Positions 38,837 through 48,843 of a stretch of 64,000 bases of DNA are shown piece by piece. Under the pieces are notes generated by a model, which saw only the letters and a list, made by a program, of their open reading frames with translations, did not search any database and had not been told where the DNA came from. A program made the translations under genes and the position numbers. How positions within the stretch are numbered: the first letter of the stretch is position 1; each line of letters begins with the position of its first letter. This DNA comes from JAQIBY01 sp051747965 (GTDB taxonomy: Bacteria; Bacteroidota; Bacteroidia; Bacteroidales; ML635J-15). The stretch is taken from the NCBI GenBank assembly GCA_051747965.1, contig JBNJGS010000007.1:4843-68842 (forward strand), written 5' to 3'.

Positions 38837-40099
38837 ATGAAGAAAACATGGATTCTACTCATTATCACACTATCAGTTTTTTTTACTCTCATTTCGTGTG
38901 AAGATGAACCCTCAGAAGTAGGTGTCAGTTTACAGCCAGGTTCAGATAAAATCGTTGTAGCCACCGACACCCTTAGTGTAGAAACTCACACCCGCCGTGA
39001 CAGCAGCATTGCTACAGATGAACGCACAATCAGTCTGCTTGGCAGTGTCAGCGAACCGGATTTTGGAATTACCACAGCAGGTTTCATCACCCAAACCCGA
39101 CTTTCCTCAACCGATGTGGAGGAGGATGTGGAGATACAGGTTGATTCACTGGAACTTGTACTGGATTACAGTAATTATTATGGTGACACAAGCAGTAACA
39201 TCAGTTTCAGTTTGTATCAGATTGTCAATACGGATTTTCATGTTGACAGTGCTTATTATTCCGATTATACGCCGGATGAATCCGCAGGCAATCTGAATCT
39301 GCTGGGTGAATATGAAATTGAAGTAAGGCCATCGGACACATTGCTCTACCTTACAATCAGTGATGAGGACTTTTTGTCCTTATTCGAGAATAAAAGTATT
39401 TACAACAGCAATGAGGATTTTCTCGATGTTTTTAAAGGTTTCTACCTGAAAGCCGACGATCAGACATCAAATGGCGGATGTATCGCCTATTTTAATCTTG
39501 TCAGTGATAACAGCCGTTTGATCATGCATTACAATGAGGAGGATACTTACGATTTTCTCATCAACTACAATTCAGTAAGAATTAACCTTTTTGATCATGA
39601 TTACAGTACATCAGCCGGTGAATTGCAATCAGCCCTGACAGATACGGATAATGAAGAAATTTCATTCATTCATTCAGGTGCCGGATTAACAACGGAAGTC
39701 AGAATAAAAGATACCGCCAGGCTCAATGAACTCGCCGATAAAGGCATCAACAAAGCTCAGCTTCAGGTAAAGATTCATCCCGACTTCTTTAATGATTACG
39801 GCAATCCTGAACAAATGACCATTGTATATGAAAACGATATGGGATTATTTGAGTTCCTTACAGATTACAAAGTGAGCTCCAGTCATTTTGGAGGGGAAAT
39901 CACGGCATCAGGCGAATACATTTTCAACATTCCGTTTTATTTACAGGATTTGATTGCCAACGATGGAAGCATACAACTTGACAATTCATTGTTTATGTTC
40001 GGGCTGAATAACAGAACCGACGTAAGCCACTGCGCTATATACGGAGGAAATCATCCTGACAATCCGTTACAGATACTGATTGTCAACTCAGATTATTGA
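38837..40099 (+). CDS. DUF4270 lipoprotein
   Basis: 420 residues. Lipoprotein signal TLISC (Cys about 21), then the DUF4270 pattern: SEVGVSLQPGSDKIVVATDTLSV, LLGSVSEPDFGITTAGFITQ near 65-85 and an extended beta-rich region to the C-terminus. Function is unknown; the order glycogen synthase-DUF4270-glmS recurs in Bacteroidota as I recall, which hints at an envelope role. Confidence 0.9.
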   Translation: MKKTWILLIITLSVFFTLISCEDEPSEVGVSLQPGSDKIVVATDTLSVETHTRRDSSIATDERTISLLGSVSEPDFGITTAGFITQTRLSSTDVEEDVEIQVDSLELVLDYSNYYGDTSSNISFSLYQIVNTDFHVDSAYYSDYTPDESAGNLNLLGEYEIEVRPSDTLLYLTISDEDFLSLFENKSIYNSNEDFLDVFKGFYLKADDQTSNGGCIAYFNLVSDNSRLIMHYNEEDTYDFLINYNSVRINLFDHDYSTSAGELQSALTDTDNEEISFIHSGAGLTTEVRIKDTARLNELADKGINKAQLQVKIHPDFFNDYGNPEQMTIVYENDMGLFEFLTDYKVSSSHFGGEITASGEYIFNIPFYLQDLIANDGSIQLDNSLFMFGLNNRTDVSHCAIYGGNHPDNPLQILIVNSDY

Positions 40100-40120
40100 A
40101 AACCAAATTAGAACAACATT

Positions 40121-41962
40121 ATGTGTGGAATTGTAGGATATATAGGGAACAAACAAGCATATCCAATACTGATAAAGGGTCTGAAACGGCTTGAGTATCG
40201 CGGGTATGATTCTGCAGGAATCGCTGTAATGAATCACAAAAACAGGGTTTATAAACGCAAAGGTAAAGTTCAGGAACTGGAGCAACTTGTACAAGACAAG
40301 GATATTGACGGAAACATTGGTCTTGGTCATACACGCTGGGCTACCCATGGCGAACCCAATGATATCAATGCCCACCCGCATGTCAGCATGAACGGCATAT
40401 TCACCATCATCCACAATGGCATTATTGAAAACTACACCCGGTTGAAAGAAAAGCTGGAAAACAGAGGCTATACTTTTGCGAGCGAAACCGATACAGAAGT
40501 TCTTGCCAACCTGATTGAATATATATATCTCAAAGGGAATATTTCAGCAGAAACAGCCGTGAGGCTTGCACTGAGTAAAGTGGTTGGTGCCTACGGCCTT
40601 GTTATTGCCTGCAGGGATGAGAAAGACAAACTAATAGCAGCAAGGAAAGGGTCGCCCCTGGTCATTGGTGTGGGCAATAAAGAATATTTTCTTGCCAGTG
40701 ATGCCACCCCCATTGTTGAGCACACAAAATCTGTCATCTACCTGCAGGACGACGACATTGCCGTAATATCCCGCAATGGCCTTACCCTCAGAAACCTGGG
40801 AAGCGTGGAAGACATTAAAAAACCCATTGTCCACAAACTGGAGCTGGATGTTGATGAGATTGAAAAAAATGGTTTCGACCATTATATGCTTAAGGAGATA
40901 CATGAGCAGCCAAAATCAATCAGGGATACATTCCGTGGCCGCATCAATCCCAAAACCCATGAGTTAAAACTCGGTGGACTCCACTATGTCATGGATGATC
41001 TGGTGAAAGCCAAGCGCATCATCATTATAGCCTGTGGCACGAGTTATCATGCCGGCCTTGTTGGTGAATACCTGCTGGAGGAGTTCAGCCGTATCCCTAC
41101 AGAGGTTGAATACGCATCAGAATTCAGGTACAGAGACCCCATCATCTATGAAGATGATATAGTTATTGCCATAAGCCAGAGTGGAGAAACCGCTGATACA
41201 CTGGCAGCCATTGAAAGTGCAAAGGAAAAAGGGGCCACTGTTCTGGGTATATGCAATGTGGTAGGCTCAAGTATCCCTCGTGCTACTATGGGCGGGGTAT
41301 ATACCCATGCCGGGCCGGAAATTGGTGTGGCATCAACCAAAGCCTTCACCACCCAGGTAACCGTACTTACCATGATTGCCATGGAAATCGGCCAGAAAAA
41401 CGGCAAGCTAAGCCAGGCCGAGTATGAGGAGCTGATTGAAGAGCTCAGTCTCATACCTGAAAAAATCAGCTCCATATTAACCCAGGATGAATACATCAAA
41501 GGAATCAGTGAAATATACAAAAATGCCACCAATGCCCTGTACCTGGGCCGCGGATACCTGTACCCCGTTGCCCTTGAAGGTGCACTGAAGCTTAAAGAAA
41601 TCTCCTATATCCATGCCGAAGGTTATCCGGCCGCAGAAATGAAACACGGGCCCATCGCGCTGATTGATGAAAATATGCCGGTCATCATTGTGGCCACCAA
41701 AGACAAATCATACGACAAAATCGTAAGCAACATACAGGAGGTTAAAGCCAGGAAAGGTATCGTCATAGCAATTGTAAGCAAAGGGGATGACACCATCAGT
41801 AAAATGGCCGACCATGTGGTAGAAGTACCTCAGTCAGATTTTGCACTTGCACCCCTGCTGACAGTTATACCATTACAACTGATCTCTTATTACATCGCGG
41901 TAATGCGGGGTTGTAATGTTGACCAACCCAGGAATCTTGCAAAATCTGTAACTGTGGAATGA
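40121..41962 (+). CDS. glmS: glucosamine-6-phosphate synthase
   Basis: 613 residues. Cys2 nucleophile in MCGIVGYIG, HTRWATHGEPN, HNGIIENY and the isomerase part with two sugar-binding SIS domains (ACGTSYHAG, SQSGETADTLAA, STKAFTTQ, LGRGYLYPVALEGALKLKEISYIHAE) and the C-terminal NLAKSVTVE. It makes glucosamine-6-phosphate for peptidoglycan and lipopolysaccharide. The gap before it is only 21 bases, so no glmS ribozyme fits there. Confidence 0.98.
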   Translation: MCGIVGYIGNKQAYPILIKGLKRLEYRGYDSAGIAVMNHKNRVYKRKGKVQELEQLVQDKDIDGNIGLGHTRWATHGEPNDINAHPHVSMNGIFTIIHNGIIENYTRLKEKLENRGYTFASETDTEVLANLIEYIYLKGNISAETAVRLALSKVVGAYGLVIACRDEKDKLIAARKGSPLVIGVGNKEYFLASDATPIVEHTKSVIYLQDDDIAVISRNGLTLRNLGSVEDIKKPIVHKLELDVDEIEKNGFDHYMLKEIHEQPKSIRDTFRGRINPKTHELKLGGLHYVMDDLVKAKRIIIIACGTSYHAGLVGEYLLEEFSRIPTEVEYASEFRYRDPIIYEDDIVIAISQSGETADTLAAIESAKEKGATVLGICNVVGSSIPRATMGGVYTHAGPEIGVASTKAFTTQVTVLTMIAMEIGQKNGKLSQAEYEELIEELSLIPEKISSILTQDEYIKGISEIYKNATNALYLGRGYLYPVALEGALKLKEISYIHAEGYPAAEMKHGPIALIDENMPVIIVATKDKSYDKIVSNIQEVKARKGIVIAIVSKGDDTISKMADHVVEVPQSDFALAPLLTVIPLQLISYYIAVMRGCNVDQPRNLAKSVTVE

Positions 41963-42020
41963 TGCTTTGCATACTAAAGATATGATTTTTTAGTTGTTAT
42001 AATATTAAGGAAAACACAAC

Positions 42021-44732
42021 TTGAAAAAAACGACAATACATATTAAACCGGCCATAGTACTGATCATGCTGGTGGTTTTATCATGTTCCACGGAAAAGAA
42101 CACCTGGCTGACCCGCTCGTATCATAACCTTACAGCACATTACAATGTATATTTCAATGGACGTGAAGCATATCGCAAAGGTATGCAGCGCATTGAAGAC
42201 CAATACACTTTTGACTTTACGCGCCGGCTGCCGGTTTACCTGACTGGAATAGAAGAAACAGCCCAGTCCTCGGTCTCCGATATGGACAAAGCCATCAAGA
42301 AAGCATCAAAAACCATAAAATACCATTCCATTAAGGCAAAGCCTAAACAAAAAGACGGCAGGCAGAGTGAGAGTGAAAAAGAATTCATGAATAAGAATGA
42401 ATACAACAAATGGGTGGATGATGCTTATCTTTTGATGGGCAAAGCCTATTTTGTGAAAAATGAATTTCTTCCGGCACGACAGAATTTCGAATACATCATC
42501 CGTGAATTCCCCAAAGAGCCTGTCCGTTTTGAGGCCATGCTGATGCTGGGACGCACTGCCCTTGCTACAGGCAACCTCAAGGGAACCAAGAAATGGATTG
42601 ACCAGATTGACGGTGAGGATGAGTTCCCTGAAGACCTTCAGGCAGAATGGGAAATCCTCAATGCAGCCTATTATCTTGAGCTGAACAATCCCGACCGTGC
42701 CATACCGCATCTAAAAAAAGCCATAGAAGAAAACGACAATAAAAGTCAACGCATCCGGCACAGATACATTCTTGCTCAGCTATACAAGGATCAGGGGGAA
42801 TTCAGAAAAGCGGCTGAAATGTTTGAAACTGTCAATAAAAAGAGTGATGATTATGAGATGGGATTCAATGCCAAAATAAATATGGCAGAGTGTTACGGCA
42901 AACTCGGCGGCTCCTATAAAGACATGAGGAAATTGCTGAGTAAAATGATTAAGGACGATAAAAATATTGAATATCTTGATCAGGTTTATTATGCTTTGGC
43001 AGAAGTAGAATACAAAAACGGCAACAGAGAAGAAGGGATTAAGAATTACAAATTGTCCAGTGAACACTCTTCAACAAACAACAACCAAAAAGCACTTTCA
43101 TGCATGCGGCTTGGTGACATATATTATGAAGAACCTGACTACAGATTGTCCCAGGCATATTATGATACCTGCATGCTTAATTTGTCCAACTCACATCCCA
43201 GGTACAATGAAATCAAAGACCTGAGCAGAAACCTGTCAGACCTGGTAAATTCCCTGGACATCGTTGAAACACAGGACAGTTTACAGGCTATGGCAAACAT
43301 GAGTGAAGCTGAAAGAAACAAGATAATTGATAAAGAAATTCAGGCAATCATTGAAGAGGAAAAAAGGCAGCAGGAAATGGAGCGTCAGCAGCAAGAGAAT
43401 TCCATGTTGTTTGATGAACGCCGGGGCAGCAACCGTACCAATGCACCAAGCGGGGGCAAATGGTACTTCTACAATCCGGCAACTTTAAGCCATGGTAGCA
43501 ATGAGTTCCAGAAAAAATGGGGCAACAGAAAGCTGGAAGACCACTGGCGCAGGAGCAATAAATCAAGTGTTAGCAGCGATCAGATAGAAAGTGACACCAC
43601 CGGTGCCGACAGTCTGGCAGGCCCCAAGGTGACAGACAACAAATCCAGAGAATACTACTTGCAGGACGTACCGCTAAATGATTCCCTGATGGAAATATCC
43701 AATGAGAAAATCATGGATGCCCTGTTCAGTGCCGGCAATATATATATGGATAAATTCAAAGATTATGACAGAGCAATAGAAACATTCGGAGAACTCAACA
43801 GCCGGTACCCCGAGCATGATTACAAGCTCCTGACCTATTACAACCTCTACGAGCTGCACAACAATAAGAATGAAGTTTCTCAAGCGGAAACATTCAAACA
43901 AAAAGTCATTGAGAATTTCCCGGACAGCAATTATGCGAAAATCCTGGAAAACCCGAATTATGTACAGGAACTGCTTGCCAGGGAAGAAAAAGAAAAGCAA
44001 GCTTACGAAGCAATGTACAATGCCTACAGAGCCGGCAAGCTCACACAAGCAAATCAGATGGCTGCAGACTTTTATGAAACCTATCCGGATTCTGAGATAA
44101 CAGATAAAGTAAAATTCATTGATTTGATGGCAAGTGCACTGAATATGGAGCAGATTGAACTCAAACAGGAGCTGGCCCGTTATATTCAGAATTATCCGGA
44201 ATCACCATTGTCAAACAGAGCTTCAGATATTTTATCATACCTGGGAGAAAGCGATGTTGATGCACTACTTGCAGACCTGGAAAGCAGGCCTGAAGTAGTA
44301 CGGGAAGAAAGCACTGACACAAGCAGAAGAGAAACAGATGCCCCGGAAGCAGAAGAAACCATATATGAGCATGCTCCGGATGAGACACATTATTACATGG
44401 TCAGTGCCAATACAAAGAATGTTGATACCAAACAACTGAGGTTTGAAATATCAAATTTCAACATTTTCACTTTTAATATTACCACATTCAGGGTGCTGTA
44501 TTATATGATTGATGAAGATGAAGAACTTGTTTTTGTACGTAGCTTTAAATCAGAACGACAAGCCGCCAATTACATGAATCTGATTGAGAACAATCAAAAT
44601 GTATTTGGCGATCTGAACCCGGAAGATTACGAGCAGTTTATTATTTCGGAAAGCAATTATGACAAGCTTAAAAAAGCCAAAGATGTTGATGAATATCTGG
44701 AATTTTACCGTAACAATTATCTGAACGAATAA
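42021..44732 (+). CDS. porW: type IX secretion lipoprotein PorW/SprE
   Basis: 903 residues read from a TTG at 42021; the next Met would cut into the signal peptide, so TTG is the likely start. Lipoprotein signal VVLSCS (Cys about 22), then the hallmark WLTRSYHNLTAHYNVYFNG. Several TPR-like helical repeats fill 130-420 and 560-740, with a Gln/Glu-rich coiled stretch near 450-475 and a C-terminal domain (YMVSANTKNVDTKQLRFEISNFN). PorW/SprE is an outer-membrane lipoprotein required for T9SS in Porphyromonas and Flavobacterium. It is followed after 43 bases by porX. Confidence 0.92.
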   Translation: MKKTTIHIKPAIVLIMLVVLSCSTEKNTWLTRSYHNLTAHYNVYFNGREAYRKGMQRIEDQYTFDFTRRLPVYLTGIEETAQSSVSDMDKAIKKASKTIKYHSIKAKPKQKDGRQSESEKEFMNKNEYNKWVDDAYLLMGKAYFVKNEFLPARQNFEYIIREFPKEPVRFEAMLMLGRTALATGNLKGTKKWIDQIDGEDEFPEDLQAEWEILNAAYYLELNNPDRAIPHLKKAIEENDNKSQRIRHRYILAQLYKDQGEFRKAAEMFETVNKKSDDYEMGFNAKINMAECYGKLGGSYKDMRKLLSKMIKDDKNIEYLDQVYYALAEVEYKNGNREEGIKNYKLSSEHSSTNNNQKALSCMRLGDIYYEEPDYRLSQAYYDTCMLNLSNSHPRYNEIKDLSRNLSDLVNSLDIVETQDSLQAMANMSEAERNKIIDKEIQAIIEEEKRQQEMERQQQENSMLFDERRGSNRTNAPSGGKWYFYNPATLSHGSNEFQKKWGNRKLEDHWRRSNKSSVSSDQIESDTTGADSLAGPKVTDNKSREYYLQDVPLNDSLMEISNEKIMDALFSAGNIYMDKFKDYDRAIETFGELNSRYPEHDYKLLTYYNLYELHNNKNEVSQAETFKQKVIENFPDSNYAKILENPNYVQELLAREEKEKQAYEAMYNAYRAGKLTQANQMAADFYETYPDSEITDKVKFIDLMASALNMEQIELKQELARYIQNYPESPLSNRASDILSYLGESDVDALLADLESRPEVVREESTDTSRRETDAPEAEETIYEHAPDETHYYMVSANTKNVDTKQLRFEISNFNIFTFNITTFRVLYYMIDEDEELVFVRSFKSERQAANYMNLIENNQNVFGDLNPEDYEQFIISESNYDKLKKAKDVDEYLEFYRNNYLNE

Positions 44733-44775
44733 GCATCCTGCTTGTTTACTATACACATATTAAACCGCATTGTAC

Positions 44776-46341
44776 ATGAACAAAATACAGATTCTCTGGA
44801 CTGATGATGAAATTGACCTGCTAAAACCACACATCATTTTTCTTGAACACAAGGGTTATCAGGTAGATACAGCAACAAACGGCAAGGATGCCATAGATTA
44901 TGTAAAGGAAAAAAACTATGATCTGATATTTTTGGATGAAAACATGCCCGGTCTCAGCGGACTGGAAACCCTAGAGCAGATCAAAGATATTGCCCCTTCT
45001 GTTCCTGTTGTGATGATCACCAAAAGTGAAGAAGAAAACATCATGGATCAGGCCATTGGCGCAAGAATCAATGACTACCTGATAAAACCTGTCAATCCAA
45101 AACAAATTCTTTTGTCAATCAAGAAAAACATTGACCACGATCGCCTGGTTTCGGAAAAAACCAGTATGGATTATCAGGTAGAATTCCGGAAACTTGGCAT
45201 GCGCCTCAACGAACAACTCAATTACCAGGAATGGGTAGATATATATAAAGAGCTCACCGGCTGGGAACTTAAAATCGAAGCTTCCGAAGACGGCACCATG
45301 GATGAAATTCTCAGGATGCAAAAACAGGAAGCAAGCAACAGCTTTGGGAAATTTATCAGTAGAAATTATGAATCCTGGTTAAAATCAGACAAAGATGACA
45401 AACCCCTGATGTCACATCAGTTATTGAAAAAGCAGGTCTTCCCGCTCCTCAAAGAGAACAAAAAGGTTGTTTTCATGCTGATCGATAACCTGAGATACGA
45501 CCAGTGGAAAGTAATACAGCCCCTGATCTCACGATTTTACCATGTGAAATCTGATAACATGTATTGTACCATACTGCCGACAGCCACTCAATATGCCAGA
45601 AATGCCATTTTTAGCGGCCTCATGCCATCTGAAATACATAAGAAATACCCTGACTTGTGGAAAAACGACCACGAAGAAGGAGGGAAAAATCTACATGAGG
45701 AGGAAATGCTGCAAAGCCTGATTCAACGTTTTTTTGGAAAAGAAAAGACTACCCATTATGAAAAGGCTTTTGATATCAGTTACTGTACCAAAATCAAGGA
45801 AAAACTACACAGCATACTCCATCACGACCTCAACGCCATTGTGGTCAATTTTGTGGACATGATGTCCCATGCCCGCACGGACATGAAAATGATACGCGAA
45901 CTTACCGGTAACGAGTCAGCATACCGCTCACTGACCAAATCATGGTTTCAGTATTCTCCCCTCTTTGATTTGATACAGGGACTTGCCGAACATGACATAG
46001 AACTCATACTCACTTCTGACCATGGCAGCATCATGGTTCAGAATCCTGTGAAGGTTATTGGTGACAGGAACACAACCACAAACCTGAGGTACAAGCAGGG
46101 CAAAAATCTGGATTACAATCCAAAAGACGTTTTTGAAATCAAAGATCCCCGCAAAGCGTTCCTGCCCAAATCAAACATAAGCTCAACATATATTTTTGCC
46201 ACCGGTCATGATTATTTTGTATATCCCAACAATTACAAACATTACATGAATATGTACAAGGGAACCTTACAACATGGTGGCATATCCATGGAGGAAATGC
46301 TTGTTCCCCTGATTCACTTAAGTCCAAAACCAGGTTTATGA
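44776..46341 (+). CDS. porX: response regulator with PglZ phosphodiesterase domain, PorX
   Basis: About 521 residues from the ATG at 44776 (the frame allows a TTG two codons earlier). A receiver domain (1-125) with the acidic pair, the phosphorylated Asp at about 54 (LIFLDENMPG), the Thr in MITKSEE and the Lys in LIKPVNP is followed by a PglZ/alkaline-phosphatase-like domain: FMLIDNLRYDQW near 235, LPTATQYARNAIFSG with the catalytic Thr near 270, NFVDMMSHARTDM near 360 and LTSDHGSIM near 415. All metal-ligand motifs look intact. PorX controls T9SS with the PorY kinase, which is not in the window. Confidence 0.95.
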   Translation: MNKIQILWTDDEIDLLKPHIIFLEHKGYQVDTATNGKDAIDYVKEKNYDLIFLDENMPGLSGLETLEQIKDIAPSVPVVMITKSEEENIMDQAIGARINDYLIKPVNPKQILLSIKKNIDHDRLVSEKTSMDYQVEFRKLGMRLNEQLNYQEWVDIYKELTGWELKIEASEDGTMDEILRMQKQEASNSFGKFISRNYESWLKSDKDDKPLMSHQLLKKQVFPLLKENKKVVFMLIDNLRYDQWKVIQPLISRFYHVKSDNMYCTILPTATQYARNAIFSGLMPSEIHKKYPDLWKNDHEEGGKNLHEEEMLQSLIQRFFGKEKTTHYEKAFDISYCTKIKEKLHSILHHDLNAIVVNFVDMMSHARTDMKMIRELTGNESAYRSLTKSWFQYSPLFDLIQGLAEHDIELILTSDHGSIMVQNPVKVIGDRNTTTNLRYKQGKNLDYNPKDVFEIKDPRKAFLPKSNISSTYIFATGHDYFVYPNNYKHYMNMYKGTLQHGGISMEEMLVPLIHLSPKPGL

Positions 46342-46763
46342 AAACATATGTTTTACAATCCCCGGAAGATTTGGCTGATGTAGCTGCTGAATTTCTTGAG
46401 GATTTCGGGCAGCAACAGCTCTTTGCCTTTTATGCGCCAATGGGTGCGGGAAAAACCACTTTCATTAAAGCATTGTGCAAAAGCCTTGAAGTAGAAGACA
46501 ATGTTACAAGCCCCACATTTGCAATCCTGAATGAATATTACACCCCGGATGATATGCTCATTTGCCACTATGATTTTTACAGGATTGAAAAAGAAGAAGA
46601 AATCATGAGAATCGGCTTTGATGAGTACCTGGGTTTTGCCGATAAGATTTTCATTGAATGGCCGGAGAATGCTCCCGGTGTTTTGCCCCGTGAGCGTGTC
46701 AATGTATATATTGAAATCAGGGAAGACCACCGCTTACTGAGAGCAGAACTTGTCGGAAGATGA
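46338..46763 (+). CDS. tsaE: tRNA threonylcarbamoyladenosine biosynthesis ATPase
   Basis: 141 residues with Walker A APMGAGKTTFIKALCKSL (about 34-51), SPTFAILNEY and the HYDFYR motif plus FIEWPENAPGVLP. TsaE is the ATPase of the t6A tRNA-modification complex. Its ATG overlaps the porX stop by 4 bases, a coupling that appears in other Bacteroidota as I recall. Confidence 0.95.
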   Translation: MKTYVLQSPEDLADVAAEFLEDFGQQQLFAFYAPMGAGKTTFIKALCKSLEVEDNVTSPTFAILNEYYTPDDMLICHYDFYRIEKEEEIMRIGFDEYLGFADKIFIEWPENAPGVLPRERVNVYIEIREDHRLLRAELVGR

Positions 46764-46810
46764 AACTGCCTCTGCGGATAAGCAAATAAAACACAACACA
46801 ATTTTGCAGG

Positions 46811-47437
46811 CTATCTCAGTACTGATTTAATCTCTTTCTCTACTTTCTTTTCCGGCTGGTGATGCAGGACATTAAAACCCAACTCCCCGGCAACCCTGAT
46901 ATTGTCTGCATTGTCATCAATAAACAAACTATCTGCCGGTTTGATTCCGGCATCCGCTGCCATACGCCGGAATATTTCAGGATCAGGTTTCCGCAGTCCC
47001 ATCTCATGGGAGTAATATGCTTTGTCGAAATAGGCACTCAGCCCCTTTTTGTTGAATCTGCGTCTTACCTGTGCATCATACACGCTGTAATGTATACTGT
47101 TGGTATTGCTGAGCAAAAACAAGGGATATTGCTTTCTGAGCTGAACCAGCATATCCATGGTTTCCGGTCTGAAATCCAGAATAATTGTACTCCAGGCCTG
47201 GTCTATCTGCTCATCCGTCCAGTCCTCTCCGGATAGACGACGCATTTCCTCCCGGAATTCCGCCTCTGATATCCTGCCGGTTTCCAGGCTGTCAAACAAA
47301 TCAGCCTGCAGGCTCTGATGATACAAATTGTCAAAATCCGACAAGCCAAGATTTTTAAATGCATGAACAGGGGCATTAAAATCTATGGGCAAAAGTACCT
47401 GTCCCAAATCAAAAACAATATTTTTAATCTCTGCCAT
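46811..47437 (-). CDS. HAD-family phosphatase (YihX-like)
   Basis: 208 residues from the ATG at 47437. The reading frame continues upstream to 47644, but that part overlaps the divergent gene at 47527 and does not fit the family. HAD motif I is IVFDLGQVLL (Asp about 10, with the DxG form of YihX-type enzymes), motif II LFLLSNTNSIH near 102, motif III Lys in GLRKPDPEIF near 150 and motif IV LFIDDNADNI near 173. Likely a soluble sugar-phosphate or nucleotide phosphatase; substrate unknown. Confidence 0.9.
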   Translation of the reverse strand: MAEIKNIVFDLGQVLLPIDFNAPVHAFKNLGLSDFDNLYHQSLQADLFDSLETGRISEAEFREEMRRLSGEDWTDEQIDQAWSTIILDFRPETMDMLVQLRKQYPLFLLSNTNSIHYSVYDAQVRRRFNKKGLSAYFDKAYYSHEMGLRKPDPEIFRRMAADAGIKPADSLFIDDNADNIRVAGELGFNVLHHQPEKKVEKEIKSVLR

Positions 47438-47526
47438 AATTTCTGTCCTCCCAATGCACAAAATTAAGAAATACCGACAATATTTTGCTTTGCGGCTTTT
47501 AATTTGTATCTTAATGCTTTCATAAT

Positions 47527-48063
47527 ATGGACGAGCCAATTTTAACATACTGGATTGACCTGAACAACTGTATTCGAAGGCTTGAGGGCGAGTTTGGCAA
47601 TTTTTCCACAGAGGAAATGTCTTTTTCCCTGTCAAAGGACGCATGGAAAGGTTCGAATCTTCTGAGCCTCATAGAAGGAGATGACAGCAAAATGTTTTAT
47701 GAAGTATTGCTGCAGCGGGTAAGGATTCTTCAAAAACCATATGAATTCACCTACCGCTGTGACAGTCCCGGCATTGCCAGGTTTATGCGGATGCGTCTGT
47801 CTCCGGAATCCGGAAATCTGGTTCGTTTTGACAATTTTCTTGAAAAGGAAAGCAATTCACTTCCCCGAATACGATTTTATCAGGGAGATGTACATTCTAC
47901 AAAGCGATGCTCTATCTGTAACCGTTTGAAATCCGGTCATCAATGGGTAGATCTGATGGATGAAAACATTTTCTACAAAGACACGCTTACATCCTGGGCA
48001 GTGGATTACACCATTTGTCCTGACTGCATGAAAAAACTTCCTTTGACAAGAAAAATCTACTGA
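47527..48063 (+). CDS. small PAS-like protein with C-terminal putative zinc module
   Basis: 178 residues, soluble. The first 115 residues are compatible with a PAS-like fold (LLSLIEGDDSKMFYEVL, YEFTYRCDSPGIARFMRMRLSP). The C-terminus has CSIC (Cys 128 and 131), a Trp (HQWVDL), then TICPDCMKKL (Cys 164 and 167). That spacing resembles the C-terminal CxxC...W...GICPxC module found after PAS or receiver domains in many bacterial signalling proteins. No output enzyme is attached. Function is unknown; a small redox or metal-sensing partner is one reading. It is divergent from the HAD gene. Confidence 0.75.
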   Translation: MDEPILTYWIDLNNCIRRLEGEFGNFSTEEMSFSLSKDAWKGSNLLSLIEGDDSKMFYEVLLQRVRILQKPYEFTYRCDSPGIARFMRMRLSPESGNLVRFDNFLEKESNSLPRIRFYQGDVHSTKRCSICNRLKSGHQWVDLMDENIFYKDTLTSWAVDYTICPDCMKKLPLTRKIY

Positions 48064-48081
48064 TAGTCGGATCTTCTGAAC

Positions 48082-48843
48082 TTAGAATTTCACACTGAGA
48101 ATAAGATCAATATAATCGCCCCGGAAATCCAGGAAATCCTGAACCAGATCACCGTCGAAAACATCAGCATCATCATCTTCTTCACTGTCTATCAGCATGT
48201 AATAGGCCAGCTCCGGTGTGTATTGTACCGACATGATGACATTTTCTGAAAGCAGCAAATCAACACCAAAACTGAAATCCAGACCCACTTTCAACATATC
48301 TGCCCGGTACCAGCCAAGCATATTGAGTTCCGCAGGACGGTTGATTCCTTCTACAGGATAATCATCGTAAGATTCTTCGTAATGATAATAGGTTTTCCCG
48401 AAATGGTGATATCCACCCATCAGGCCAAGGCCATAATAAAAACGAAAATCTTCCATGGGCATCACACGCTCGTAGCCAATCCGGAGGTCAAGGGTATACA
48501 CGTTGTTGTTATACTGCCGCATAATGATGCTTGTATCGCCCACCATCACAAGATCAAGGCGATCATCCACTGAATGAAAATTGATATAGTTGGCACTCAC
48601 ACGCATGCTGGATTTTTCCCAGTGGTGTTTGTACTGAAAAAATATTTTTGATGATGGCATAATACCACCACCAATCATTCCGAAAGCCGGGTAAACATTG
48701 AGTCCGACAAGTGAACCCTGCCAGATACTGTCACTCTTTGTGGTATCATTGCTTTCCACGGGGGTATTGTCATTTGTTTCCTGTGCATGAACAGTCATTC
48801 CGAAGAGTGCCAAAAAGCCGAGTAATATTCCGATATGTTTCAT
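48082..48843 (-). CDS. outer-membrane beta-barrel-like protein
   Basis: 253 residues from the ATG at 48843, which opens a signal peptide (cut near TVHAQ); the longer frame begins at TTG. The mature part alternates polar and hydrophobic residues (KIFFQYKHHWEKSSMRVSANYINF, YTLDLRIGYERVMP, GLDFSFGVDLLLSENVIMSVQYTPELAYY) and ends in aromatic-like LILSVKF, typical of a small outer-membrane barrel. An acidic loop DSEEDDDADVFDGD lies near 225. Function unknown. Convergent with the preceding gene with an 18-base gap. Confidence 0.8.
   Translation of the reverse strand: MKHIGILLGFLALFGMTVHAQETNDNTPVESNDTTKSDSIWQGSLVGLNVYPAFGMIGGGIMPSSKIFFQYKHHWEKSSMRVSANYINFHSVDDRLDLVMVGDTSIIMRQYNNNVYTLDLRIGYERVMPMEDFRFYYGLGLMGGYHHFGKTYYHYEESYDDYPVEGINRPAELNMLGWYRADMLKVGLDFSFGVDLLLSENVIMSVQYTPELAYYMLIDSEEDDDADVFDGDLVQDFLDFRGDYIDLILSVKF

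Noticed and set aside
40100..40120. glmS ribozyme
   Set aside because: Only 21 bases separate glmS from the preceding gene; the ribozyme does not fit and no matching sequence is seen.
47438..47644. N-terminal extension of the HAD phosphatase
   Set aside because: It overlaps the divergent gene at 47527 and does not fit the HAD family; the ATG at 47437 gives the normal start.
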